Below the pieces are notes generated by a model, which ran no database searches, was not told the origin of the DNA, and saw only the letters and a program-made list of their open reading frames with translations. A program made the translations under genes and the position numbers. This document shows positions 36,705 to 48,392 of a stretch of DNA of 64,000 nt, one piece after another; within the stretch, counting starts at the first letter, position 1, and every line of letters begins with the position of its first letter. The DNA comes from Rhinopomastus cyanomelas (taxonomy: Eukaryota; Chordata; Aves; Bucerotiformes; Rhinopomastidae): the NCBI GenBank assembly GCA_013400115.1, contig VXBP01004182.1:517563-581562 (forward strand), read 5' to 3'.

Positions 36705-39700
36705 TATCTTTTACTCTCTTGGGTGTAAAATGTCTGCATATTAATAATGACTGAATACTTCAGCCAGTATCTTCTGTTAAGAGCCAGGCCTTCTCATACA
36801 GCAAGCATAAAGTGCTTGTTCTGTTTGTTGCTTTTGGGGCTATTTGGCTGAACAAGTGTAAGTTTAGATATAGCCCAGTGCTGTTTCATCATTCGTATTG
36901 TCCACTGCACGGGTGTAAAAGATGAGGCAGCTAGCAAAGTAATATCTTAATGAGTTCAGTAAAGGAAACTCAGGATAAGCAACAAAGACAATTTCTGGAC
37001 TGGAAATATATGCTTATGATAATCTTAAAATGCAACTTTAATTTCCCCTAAATTTACATCCTACTTGTGCCCGTTGAAAACTGTATTTCAGTGGTTGTCT
37101 TCATAAACCTGAACTGTTTCTTGAGTCAGTTTGCACAATTGGCTCGTGTTAGACTTTCAAGTCAGTACTTTTCTAACTTGTACAGGCCATCAGTATAATT
37201 TCCCACTTATGAATGCGAGCTTGTTGATGGAGTATTGTAGCATTTTGCTCATTTAGGAAAGATTTCTCTTTTCTCTTTTCCCATCTTTCCATCTTCACAG
37301 TCACAGATTGCTCTTTACAGAACAAAAATAGTATGTGGCTGCTGGGATGTTATGCAGTACAAGGTCTTCTTACAGTTTCAGAAAAGACAAATGATCTTTT
37401 CTGAAATGAACTGAACTAATGCCAGCTGGTACCATGTACCATGGAGAATAAAGCCCACTATTTTCTTTTATATATTTATATCAGGCCTTGATATTATAGG
37501 GCAGCTTTGTTCTAGTGGTTTATAGCTAATTTAAAGCTTTTGTTCTTCTATGACAGTGTTGTAGTTAACTCTGCAGTTTTTAGCCTCATTTGATGAGGTG
37601 TGACTCTACTTCAGTTTCTTGCCTCTGTCTGAAGAGTTAATTTATTCCAGCAGGACTGATAATTTATGCCTTAACATTGTAATCAATTAAGTGTCTTGCT
37701 CCGTTAATGTTGCTTTTCATGTTACTTCAAGGATGGAAAAGTAGCAGGTGTTTCCAGGATATGGTCTCTGTTCTCTGACTCTGTGCTCTTTATCATTAAT
37801 TTCCAGCAGTAATGCAAAGCCAGAATGCGCTTGACGAAGCGGGACACAACATACTGTTACACACCTGTAAAATCTGAGACCCTTACGTACTTGCAGCTGT
37901 TCGTTCCTTGTTTGTGGTAAAACATTCACAAGGCTACTTTTCTGTGGAATTCTGTATTTTTCATGGGTGACATTCTAGCAGATCAAGTAATTTTTACAAA
38001 TGCTGTGGTATATTGCTTCAGTGCTGGTGTTAAAGCCAAGGCAAAAGTGATGTTACGTCTCCTCTTTACTATGCGTAGTCCATCATAGTATAGAATCCGT
38101 TCCTAAACACTGTGGAAACCATGAAACCCAAAGATGCTTCATAAAAAAAATAAAATCGTTAAGGAGGATATTTTGTTGTCTTGTCGTCATGAAGAAGAGG
38201 TAAAAATGCTACTTGTTTTAGGTTATTCACTTGTGAGAAAATATAACACTTTTGGAAGGAATGATTTCAGTCGGGGGGGTTGCATAAGTGACTAGTAGTG
38301 CTAGCACATCCCTAGTGTTCTGTGGTTTATGAAAAGAGGCATTCTGTGGTCAGTGGTGGAATTTTTCCATGAAGTAAAACTTGTGTTATTGAACCAACTC
38401 CGCTTTTTTTCCCAGTGTCTTCTAATACTGTGCAGCTCATGGGAAATTCCCTTAAGAATTATACAGGAAACAGCTTGATGGGTAAACATCATTAATAGTT
38501 TAAAGCTGTTTCCGGTTCTACATTGGAATAAACTACATCCCTTCTGAAGAGAAGTTAAAATCAGTAGGAAAGTTTTTCTTCTTTACAGCTAATAGCTTGT
38601 CCAGTGCTTAAAGCACCATGGGTGTAGAAAAGTAGTGTTAAAGTTCTTGTTAAAAACTGGATTGAGCAATGAAGGTTTTGGTCTAGGTCTTCCATGTTGC
38701 AGAAGCAGCATCTCTGACCCATTCTAACCAGGGATTTCCATAGAGATGAATATTGCTGTGGCTCTCATGTTAAGAGCCTCAACTTTTATAAGTGAGTTGG
38801 GTTTGTCAGTTTTTTCTCTCCAAATGAAAAGTAAAGCCTGCACGTTTTGCTGAAACACTTGAGCAGTTTATTTATAGACTATGGGGTGAAGCAGGAACAA
38901 GATTAGGTTCGATATTGCTTCAATGTAGTTAATGTTTCACACACTGGAAATGCTGAGATTTTGTATCATGTAAATTAGTTATTTTCCTTTATCCCTTGAA
39001 AAGCAACAAAAAGATTGAGCTTAAACCTCTTGCAGATAATGTACTGTCCATTGGGCTATTTTGTGGCCTTTCTAGCTGTGATGAGAAGCCAGCTGTAGTC
39101 TTATTTTTAGAATTTTTTTCCTTCATCCATGTGAACCATGAGAGCTATCTGAATGACTTAGTTCTCTTGTGATCTAGCCTTAGAATACCATCCAGCTAAC
39201 AAGGAATGTTCTTATAAACAGACAGCAAAGCAGCTTAAATGATGCAGCTATTGCATGTGAAACAGCTGTAAAAGCAGGTCCTCATTTTGCCATCTCTGTA
39301 CATGAGGATGCAGGATTAATAGAAATCTGTGAATTTGAGTTTCCTATTAAAGACATTCATTAGGGAGATACAATCACTTGTACTTTGAAGAATTAATGGA
39401 ATATCTGTAAATGTGAAAACCCATTTGAAGCCCATGAGTTGTTACTTTCTTGGCCAGATTTTTCCAGTGTTACCAAATGCAGTGCAGCAGCTGGGGATCA
39501 GCATTTACTTACTTTGGTGAGAGCTCCTATGCTCCCAAAATCTTCAAAGGAAAATGGCTGGTGCTGATGTTCAAAAGATTGTATCGGCTCAGCCCGGGAG
39601 ATCCTTAGCTAAAGTGCTGGGAGCTGGAATTCTGACATGGAAGACTGTTCTAATGGCTTCAAGTTGTACATTGCCTTGTTAGGATTAGCTAGAGCTGATG

Positions 39701-40374
39701 GTTTTTATTACTGAATGAATTTTAAAATGTCAATGTTCTCACTGGTCTCCTGTTTTCAATAATTAAGCGGGCAATAAGTTTTTATTTTATGAGACCTTAG
39801 AGCTTTTGAGTAACCACTAAAGTCACATAGAACTTTTTTCGTTTTGTTATTCCCAGCTGAGTTGCCTCATGCAATGCTGAGTTACATCACCTTCTTGAAA
39901 ATGCTGTCCTAGACTTGGTTCTTTCTCCACTATCTTGTTGTCCCTTCCCTCTCCAGTAAAATCTGGTTATTGAACTCTTTTGATGTTCTCAGACTTGTAT
40001 TGCTTTTATTGACTCTCTTGAGTTTCTCAGGTTGCTCACATTGTTTTATGTGTTTACAGTGAAAAGTAATTGGGTGTCACGGTACAAGAGCTCTTCCTTA
40101 ACATTGAGGTGAGCTATATGAAGTGTGCCAAAGCTGGGTCTTAGTGTCCTCTTGCAATATTTTTTTCAGTTATTTTGAAGTTCTTTGACATGTTCTTTCT
40201 AGCTTTCTCAAAATCCATTATTTTCCCATCTTTCTTTAGATACCTGTCAACAGCTACAGTAGCTGCACATGTTGTCGTGATTTCTATTAGAGAGACATAC
40301 CTAGAGTTGACATAATACTTGAAAGACCATTGAACTGTCCCAGAGACATGAAACTCATGGATCTTGTGTCAAAG

Positions 40375-40549
40375 ATCACAGAATCATTCAGGTTGGAAAA
40401 GACCCCTGGGATCATAGAGTCCAACCATCAAAACTATGCAAGTTCACCCCTAAACCAGATCCCCCAACGCTACGTCTAAGTGATTTTAAACTCATCCAGA
40501 GATGGGGACTCAACCACCACCCTGGGAAGCCCATTCCACTGCCTGAAAT
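40375..40549 (-). mobile_element. CR1 fragment of the second subfamily, antisense
   Basis: The reverse-complemented tail TCACAGAATCATTCAGGTTG is followed by CATAGAGTCCAACCATCAAA and GATGGGGACTCAACCACCAC. About 200 bases separate it from a sense copy of the other subfamily. Confidence 0.93.
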
Positions 40550-40749
40550 GGTGATTCAGATGATTAAACAGCTGATGAACTGAATGTACAGCTGCATTTT
40601 CATCTGCACACCTAGGGTTCTAAAAACATTATAAGCTCAGATATAAGCAAGACACCTGTTGGGAGCTGTCTAATGTGCTCTGTGGTCTCCTGATAAGCTG
40701 CTAGCCTGTCAGGATATGTACTTGTGTGCATGTGATATAGACAGTGCGT

Positions 40750-41021
40750 ATCATCTAGTGATAGGACAAGGGGCCGTGGGTGTAAACTGGAACACAGGAA
40801 GTTCCACATCGGTCTGAGAAGGAAATTCTTCATGGTGAGTGTGATGGAGCACTGGAAAGGGCTGCCCAAGGGGGTTGTAGAGCCTCCTTCTCTGGAGGCA
40901 TTTAAAACCTGCCTGGACACGTTCCTGTGTGACTTGGTCTAGGTGATCCTGCTGTGTTGAGGGGATTGGACTGGATGATCTTTCGAGGTCCTTTCTAATC
41001 CCTAATGTTTTGTGATTCTAT
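40750..41021 (+). mobile_element. CR1 3' fragment, sense
   Basis: It begins at ATCTAGTGATAGGACAAGGG and ends at CCTAATGTTTTGTGATTCTA, with the complete 3' block series between. Confidence 0.93.
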
Positions 41022-43520
41022 GTGAATAAATAGTTAGTTAGGCTTACAGCTTACAGGTCTACTAAAACCTCTTTTTTTGCATTGTTCCCTGAGGTCTGAG
41101 CTCCCAAGGACTTGGGTTCACCTAACCTGAACAGCAGAAGTCCCTAGCGCAGAGGTATTTGTTTTTTTACAGAGCTGGCTAGGTCACTGAGGTTTCATCT
41201 ATAAAGGCACGTTACCCTAGCATTATTCACTATTACAGAGTAGCAGCGTATTTTCAAAGCACTGCAGGATTTTGTTAGACTCAGGCAGTCTAACATAAAT
41301 GCCATTTTAGATGGGACATGGTAAAGAGTTTGCTGTTCCCTAGAGTCAGAAGTTAGAAATTAAATAATTTTTGCAGTGTTTTGTTCTCAATTCTGAAAGG
41401 GTGCCTACTACACAAATGCCTCCACTGTTATGTGAGACACACAGATCATCCTGATTCCTGTAGCTGTTTGCCTGGGAATCTGCTGCGGCAGTCCCCTCTG
41501 TGTGACAAGCTGCTGAATTTGTAATGACTGTAAGAGTCTACATACTAAAAGAAACCTAAATTATTTAGCATTTTAGGTTTCCAGTCTGAGGCAAGAAGGG
41601 GTTTGCTTTTTTTCATCAGGTAAGCATTGAAGCTTAAAATAAGTACTGAGGCTGTAAAATGCATTGGCGTGGCAGTGGGTGGTGTTGCTCGCAGGAAAGC
41701 CAGCTTTTCAGACTGGAACACTGGCCAGAATGAGGTGGTCACAGGGAAGTGAAGAAGGTCCTGGTCATTTTCCAGAAATAAAAATAAGGACACAGATGAC
41801 CCTTTGGCTCTCAGTATTGATGCTTTTTGCATCTCTTGACATAAGCAGTCACCTCTTAGTTCTTCCTGAAGTGAAGCATGCCAGTAAAATCCATCTGCTC
41901 CATGCTGCCCGTGCTGTGTTACAACATAGAGCCAGGTATACCTATGTGGGCTTCTCAAATCTGAAGATCTATCTCTGATCTAGACATTGCAAGAGAGACT
42001 TAACTGTGCTCTGATGGCTTTTGTCATGATTGTTGGGTGTGGGAAGAGGGGCAGGACAGCAGAAACACATTCAGGTACTACAGACTTGGCCTCATGAGTC
42101 TGATTTTCAGATCCTACAGATGCCAGTGCCCTTTGCTCCGTTCTTGTCGCATTGCTAATGTTCCCAGAGAGTGGCAGACATGCTAAAACTGCTGGGGTTA
42201 AGATAGGCCTGGCCCCACCATCAGTCTGATGGTGTCATCAGGCATTGGTGCATTTAGAAACCCAGACTGAATTACATTGGCATAACAGGATAGAGCCCCT
42301 TTGTCTGTGTTGATCCTCGGGCTTTTTTCCCTTGGAGGTGTGGAGAAGCCAGCAGTAAGGTGCTGGTAAGGAAAATCTCAGTCCTTTGGTCTGTGCCATC
42401 TATCTCTTTCCATTTCACTCTGCTGTCTTCTGTTGCTATTTTCTGTCACCCTTATCCAGTGTCAAGAGAGCAAAAGACCTCCCTGTGAGCCTCCTGTAAT
42501 GCCCCAGTGTAGGCGGTGCAGTTCCTGGCTGGTTCTGTTAGGATCCCATGGGTTACAGCCTCACTTTGTTCAAACGGTTTCTGCCTTTGAGACATCAAGT
42601 TGGGGTGGTAAGACAGCATTTATTACATGAAGCCATTCATCCCCTGAGGAGCCCTGGGAGGCAGGAGGAAAACAAGAGGTGGTTCCTGTGGATTTCCTGG
42701 CAGAAGGGTAAAATCCCTGTTATGGCTAAGCAATGACTGGTGTTTAAAGACTGGCTGCAGGCCTGGTCAAAACCTTAAGGCACTTTCATTAAGAAAAGAC
42801 TTAACAATGCGGAGCTCATAGTTGAAGAGGGGGTCTAATGAACTATGTTGAACACACAAGGCTACTCCAGTGTGCAGTAGCAAGCCTTGTGGTTTACTGC
42901 GGAGCCCAGCTTCCAAGTGCAATCATCCTGCAACACGGAAAGGAGGTGATGTCTGGTAGTGGTGTTGGATTCAGGAAAGGACCCAAATCTGCAGGCAGGT
43001 GGAAAGATAGATCAACATGCTTTGCTAGTGCCAAAGCTCTTCAGACTACAAGGGCTGGATGAGCGTGTTGTGACAGTAATGACATGCATGCCCTGCTGCA
43101 TGCAGAGGCTGCCTTGGGAACCATACAGAAAAAGCTAATTTACTGTCTTTGTATTTCCTTTGAATGGTTTTGTGTGGACTGAAGATGTATGAACAGTATT
43201 TGAGAGCTGATGGTAAATCACCATGCTGGGAAAGAAATAGTTTAGTGTATGATCATAAAGTATTCAGTAGTATTCTCCCATGGTATGCTGTGGAGGCTGG
43301 CTTGACAGGTCGGATGGTCTCGCTGCTGGGCTGCAGCTCTTTTGTTCTATTTACAGTGAGCTGCTTTATTGTCACTGCGGTCACTGGTCTGCATGATGCT
43401 AGGGCTACCGACAGACCAGCACAAAGCAACAGAGTGATGGTTTCATTCTAGCTGATGTAGTAAGTAAGTACCAGAGAATTTCAAAGGGTATGCATCTTGA
43501 GCAGGTAAAGCATGCCATTA

Positions 43521-43627
43521 ACATGTTCCTGTGTGACTTGACCTAGGTGATCCTGCTGTGCTAGGGGCACTGGACTAGATGATCTTTTGAGGTTCCTTCC
43601 AATCCCTGACATTCTGTGGCTCTGTAA
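43521..43627 (+). mobile_element. CR1 3' end, sense, short
   Basis: It runs from ACATGTTCCTGTGTGACTTG to CCCTGACATTCTGTGGCTCT. Confidence 0.9.
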
Positions 43628-45067
43628 TTTAGGGAAAGGAGAGGGCAGGTAAGGTACTGCCCTCACAGGAATGAGACCTATCAGTATGATTTTTGTTTGC
43701 CTTGGGTTACACCTGCTTTGGAGCAAGTTGGGTAATAGTTTCTGGAATTGGAAGAACAGAGGGGTAGTGCTACAAGAGCATTGGCTGTGGTTTAGTGAAA
43801 TGGTGGAAGTGGCAAATCAATGGAAAAGTTCCTAGTTTTGTTTTCTCTAATAAGGTACAAAGGTTGTGAAGAATGGCTCTTCAGGCAACCAAAAGTAATA
43901 TACAAGTTGTTACTGCCCTACATGCTGTGTTGGCCGTGAGACACTTGGGTGGTCCCCAGCAAGGCAGCTACTGACTCTGGGCAAAGTAGTGAAAGGCAGA
44001 AGGTGGCCAGTGTGTGTAGTCATGGTCACAGGGGAAAAATGTGACATTTTCTAATATCTGTAAAACAGCTGCTCCTCTAATTTCTAGTTTTCTCTATTTT
44101 TCATTTTATTTTTGCTATTGGCAGCTGAAGGGGACCAAGGTGCATGCAAAAAGCTTAAGCTCATTAAATAGTAAGAGGAGCCATTTCATAAAAGAACTAA
44201 TTAAATATAGAGACATATAAAATATAGACACATAAAGTACAGAGAAATATTTTGAAGGGATTCCTGTAACACTGCTTGTTCGCTGCAGTGTTTGGGTGCC
44301 TTCAAACCCCATCTGGCAGAGATCATGTTTAATGTGAAGTCAGTGCCGGCTTCTTTGCTCCTTTGCTGATAAGCATTTGCAGTATTGAACTGCTGAGCTG
44401 CACAGCATTTCCCTTAAGCAGATATCAAATGCTGAATTTTTCTTAGTGAACAAATGTGCTTGTTAAAACTTTAAATATTGACACAAAATTTGATGCCAAA
44501 AGGGACTCTGGTAGATAATGATAGCAAATAAATCTGCATTGATAAATTCATGTCAATTGAAAGAAACTGTTTAGAAGAAATGCATCCTGAAAGGATTCTT
44601 AGAGAGGAGAGCTGTAATATGTCTCTAGGAATATTCAAATCATCTTCCTAACAGTCTCTGAAGAACAATTACATGGTCTGTGACATTGCTGGATGATATA
44701 TTCAGCTGGGGAGACCACCCACTTCCTCCTCCCTCCTCCTCCCTTTTCTCCTTTTCTAGCTCCCAGCCCACGGAGTCCCACAGCAGATTAAGCATCAACA
44801 CTGTGATGCAATTCAGTGACTGTGGGTTTTCCAAATCACTAAGTCGGTTTTATTCTGAGGACAAGCTTTGTTTCCACAACATCTGGTGAGGAGAAGCTGC
44901 CAGCAGCATTTGCACTGTGGTTATCTTGCTTTTATGGATTTTTTTTTTTGCTTGCCTGTGTGTAAGGAGTAAGAGCAAGGGAATTGAGACTTGATTTTTT
45001 TTCCCCAAAGCCTGTTTTCTTCAGCAAGAGTTGCTCACTTCTGCCAGTAGTGATTTAAGAAGATAGT

Positions 45068-45112
45068 ATGTGACGGTACATGGAGGCTATTTCTTGCTTG
45101 TTTGTCTTCTAA
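45068..45112 (+). other. Two small upstream ORFs before the ATIP1 start (start-stop and 10 codons)
   Basis: An ATG immediately followed by TGA lies at 45068-45073, and an ATG at 45080 opens ten codons ending at TAA 45110-45112, 13 bases before the ATIP1 start. Whether they are transcribed depends on where the ATIP1 transcript begins, which cannot be read from the sequence. Confidence 0.4.
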
Positions 45113-45125
45113 TTGTACTGAAGAC

Positions 45126-45246
45126 ATGTTATGGTCCCCGAAGTTTTCCTTATCCAACATGCGTGTACGGCTGACAGCAAAGGGCTTGCTCCGAAACATC
45201 CGGCTACCTTCTGGCTACAAGAAAAGCACTGTTATATTTCATACAG
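45126..45246 (+). CDS. MTUS1: MTUS1 alternative first coding exon of the ATIP1 isoform (40 codons)
   Basis: The peptide starting at ATG 45126 reads MLWSPKFSLSNMRVRLTAKG, then LLRNIRLPSGYKKSTVIFHT. It matches the human ATIP1-specific N-terminus (MLLSPKFSLSTIHIRLTAKG...) nearly residue for residue over all 40 positions. The exon ends in phase 1 with the donor GTTTGT, the same phase as the long-isoform linker exon, so both would join the same core exon. The short isoform consists of this tip plus the C-terminal coiled-coil region that in mammals binds the angiotensin AT2 receptor tail. The segment is basic and could form an amphipathic helix or a targeting tip; the function of the tip itself is not shown by the sequence. 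The start has G at -3. Confidence 0.95.
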
Positions 45247-45430
45247 GTTTGTGGATTGTTTGCTGTTCTGTTGCTTTTAATGTCATGATTAGAGCATGCA
45301 TTGAATGAGTATCTTGTTTACTTTGACAGCAGCTTATTTTTAGCAAATAAAAACTGTACTAGGTATGGAAGCTGTTTAGAATTTCATACAGAAATCTGGC
45401 TTTTGAGCAAGTTCGTTTCATCTTTTAAGC

Positions 45431-45446
45431 TTGTGTGTGTGTGTGC
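45431..45446. repeat. Short (TG)n microsatellite
   Basis: A brief run of TG dinucleotides follows CTTGTGTGTGTGTGTG; it is too short to expect strong effects. Confidence 0.7.
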
Positions 45447-45758
45447 ATGTCTACACCCATGCCGAGCTGTGCGTTTGGAAAATGAAATGCAAATTGGGAT
45501 TTGTGCTTTCCTTGCTCAAGTCCAAAAATAGCATCAGGAAGCCTGTGCTGTTAAATATTTGTCTAATGTTAATGATAACATGCATTTTCTATACTTGGAC
45601 TGGGTGTGAGGGGTAATCAGGGAGAGAGGTGGGATGAATAAGGGCTGCCACGAAGTGACTATCTGTAAGAAATAGCTGAGTCTCAGTTAACATACATGTT
45701 GTGTTAAATCAATCTAGTTTGCCACCCGGATGTACAAGCAAACTTTCATGCTCATTTG

Positions 45759-45868
45759 TGTAGTGTTGGAGGATCTGGTTTAGGGGTTAACTTGTAGAGT
45801 AGCATTGAGGCTTGGGCTCACTGATCCCAAGGGTCTTTTCCAACCTGAATGATTCTGTGGTTCTGTGT
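45759..45868 (+). mobile_element. CR1 3' end of the second subfamily, sense
   Basis: TGTAGTGTTGGAGGATCTGG, then CAAGGGTCTTTTCCAACCTG and AATGATTCTGTGGTTCTGTG form the typical terminal 110 bases. Confidence 0.92.
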
Positions 45869-45934
45869 CAATATAAGCCTAAAGAGTATGAAGTATTAGA
45901 GACATGCAAGACAAGTGTTTCTTGAGTATAACAC

Positions 45935-46035
45935 CTCTCCCACCCCACTGCCAAAAAAAGACAGTCTCCCCCCCAAAAAGCCAATATAAAACCCCAAATG
46001 AAAAAACCAACTGGAAAAAACCCCCACCACAAAAT
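45935..46035. repeat. A/C-rich low-complexity tract
   Basis: About 100 bases on the + strand are mostly A and C, with runs such as CTCCCCCCCAAAAAGCC and AAAAAACCCCCACCACAAAA, and very little G or T. Confidence 0.7.
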
Positions 46036-48314
46036 TCTCAGCTGCATCTGAGTTGATTTTCACCTTCAGGGATAGGTACAACAGATAAAACAAGTCTTTG
46101 GAATGGGAAGGAGGCTGTGAAAGGTGAGCTTTGTTCCAGGACATACGTGTGTTATTTTGGTGGAGGGTGGCAGTTTGCCCTTTGCTTGTTTGAGCTACGA
46201 TACATGATCTGCAGAAAGGTGCGTGGCAGCCTGCATATTACATAAGTCATCTTCTCCACTGCACTATTTGTAATTTTTCTTACATTTGGCTTAGGGAGGA
46301 GAAAGCTGCTACATAAACTAGTTTTGCAGAAGCTCTTCCTCTCAGATGTTTCCTTTCTCTCTTCAACAACATCCTCTTTGCTTTTATTTTTCAGAGTTCG
46401 GTTCCACCAGTCAGCTTTCCTTCCTGTCCTGGCATTTTGCACAGCAGCTTAAGCCATTTGCCTCATTATTGCTTATCCTTGGCAAAATCCAGTTTCTGAG
46501 CTCCTCCAGGATGATAAATTCAGTTGAGTACATAATATAGGCTGCCTATCCCAAATGGAAACGAGGCTTCTGTTTACAGCTCGCTCGCGTGGCTTTAAGC
46601 TAGGATTAAAATAGCCAATGCTCAAAAATCTTATGTAAGGGAGTCTTTGTGCATATCCCTACCTCCTTGATGTTGTTAACAGTGTGAGAGTTCCACACAG
46701 CATACATTTCAGGAACTATAATCCTAAAAAAGAAAGGGAGGACATAATGTTCAATCCTCTGAATGTTATTAACTGCCACTAGAATTTGTGTAATCTTGAA
46801 AAATAAAAACTAGGTGTCAGTGCATGTGTTAAGGGAACTTAATTTTACAGTTACTGTGATTTTTTTACATTTGTGTGGCTACAAAAACAAAACCTGCCTG
46901 TGTTAAAGACAGCATATGAAATGGATTGCTAACCCTGTGTTCCAGTTCAGCAGCACTTCACTAAATAACAAGTGCTGCACAGACTGTGTGTGCTTTCTCT
47001 GTGTGCAGCGAGTGCGAGGTAATGGTTATAGCACTGAAAGCTTAGAGACATGTTTGCCTCTTCTCTTCCTCCTCCTTTGCTCTCCGTGTCTTGTCGGATG
47101 TCAGTGCAGTAGCAGAAGGCTGACCAGTGTTTAGCTGAAGCTGAATATCACAAAAAAAGTAGGGCATCTGAAAAGCAGGTCATATTCTGTAGTGGAGAGT
47201 GAAGGAATGTATGGATACACTGTGGCTTGCACTGAAGCTTGTTAGTGATGATTTCAGGTTCATAACACTCAGCAGCAGTAGATCAGGAAATGACTATATA
47301 TATCACAAGGGTAAAAGGGGTTTCTTTCATTAATTACCAGAAGGAGCCATATTTGGTTTTGTGGCACCAGTAGGAGTGTTTTCTTGTAGTGGTTTGGATT
47401 GGTTTAAGAGAACGTGTGGCTTCTTTCCAAGGTCACATAGGAAATGAGAAATAGAATATATTAGGAACTGTGTCAACAAACAAGGAAGAGAGTAATTGAA
47501 GGAAGGAATTTCAGGGTCTGTGTAGGAAAGTGACTATGTGTGAGTGTTGTGCAAGCAACATCCAGTTCCAATTTTCATGTGGACTGCACTTTTAATAAGC
47601 ATTGTCATGGATTTCATCCTTTGCTCCCTTTCATAATGACACAGATCAACCACCTTGCATGACTAGAACATCTCTGTGATACTTAACGGTGGTTGTGGAG
47701 ACATAAAGTTTTCAAGCAGCACAGGTCAGTCTGTTGTGATGTCCTGGCTGACAGTCTGTGTGGCGGGAACTCTGCAGTTAGGGTGGGAATGAACTATTGG
47801 GATGAACAGGAATAGGACTCGCTCTTGGGTTTTCGTTCTGACTTGAGGATAGTTTGCAGCAGCCTCCCGCAGTTGCTTCACCGTGAGCAGCGTGGCTGAG
47901 CATACAGCTGTTTGCACTGATGTTAGGTTAGTCTGGATTAGCCATCATGTTTATAATTAAACGGGTTCTTGGGCTGGATTGTGTCTGCGCTGCTGCCATT
48001 GTGTCCCTGTGGAGGTTACAAAATGACTGGAGTAGTTCAGATATCTTGCAGCACAGCCTGCTTGGGGGACACCAAACAAAATGGGGGGCTTTTTGTTTTT
48101 GTTGTAGGAATAAAGTAGGTCTAGAAGAAATCTGCTGTAAAATTTAACGTGTTTCCTAAGGTCATTCTGCTTGTTGCCTTGTGTTTAATTTCCACTGCTG
48201 TGTACTCTACACTGATTCAAGGTCATCATTTCTGGAAACTGCTTCTCCCTTTAAATGCAGGCAGACATTGAAGCATCATGTTTGTCAGCTACTGGAATTA
48301 CAGTAGACCTGCGC

Positions 48315-48392
48315 TGTATGTAGTGAGTGTCCTCTTTAGCTGTATACATTGAGCATCCGCTTTAGCTCTATATGGTGCGTGTCCTCTTCAGC
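48315..48392. repeat. 26-bp imperfect tandem repeat, three units
   Basis: Three 26-base units ending in TTTAGC or TTCAGC (48315-48340, 48341-48366, 48367-48392) share the pattern TGTAT...GAG/GCGTGTCCTCTTTAGC with several mismatches, indicating an older minisatellite. Confidence 0.75.

Larger units (their letters stand above)
35581..45125 (+). other. MTUS1: MTUS1 intron up to the ATIP1 first exon
   Basis: About 9.5 kb without a supportable coding exon. It contains CR1 copies at 36578-36704, 40375-40549, 40750-41021 and 43521-43627. The part just before 45126 should hold the ATIP1 promoter and leader, but I see no clear TATA box or CpG-rich stretch. Frames such as 41664-41978 (plus) and 41545-41958 (minus) overlap and resemble nothing known. 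Confidence 0.7.

Noticed and set aside
38305..38331. CCCTAGTGTTCTGTGGTTT resembling a CR1 tail
   Set aside because: Fewer than 25 bases match and no upstream CR1 block is present, so it could be chance.
41545..41978. Overlapping frames of 137 codons (minus) and 104 codons (plus)
   Set aside because: They exclude each other, have no homology signal or splice context, and lie in ordinary intron sequence.
45102..45125. Extension of the ATIP1 frame upstream of ATG 45126
   Set aside because: The extension has no ATG, only a TTG, and the human ATIP1 protein begins at the residue aligned with 45126.
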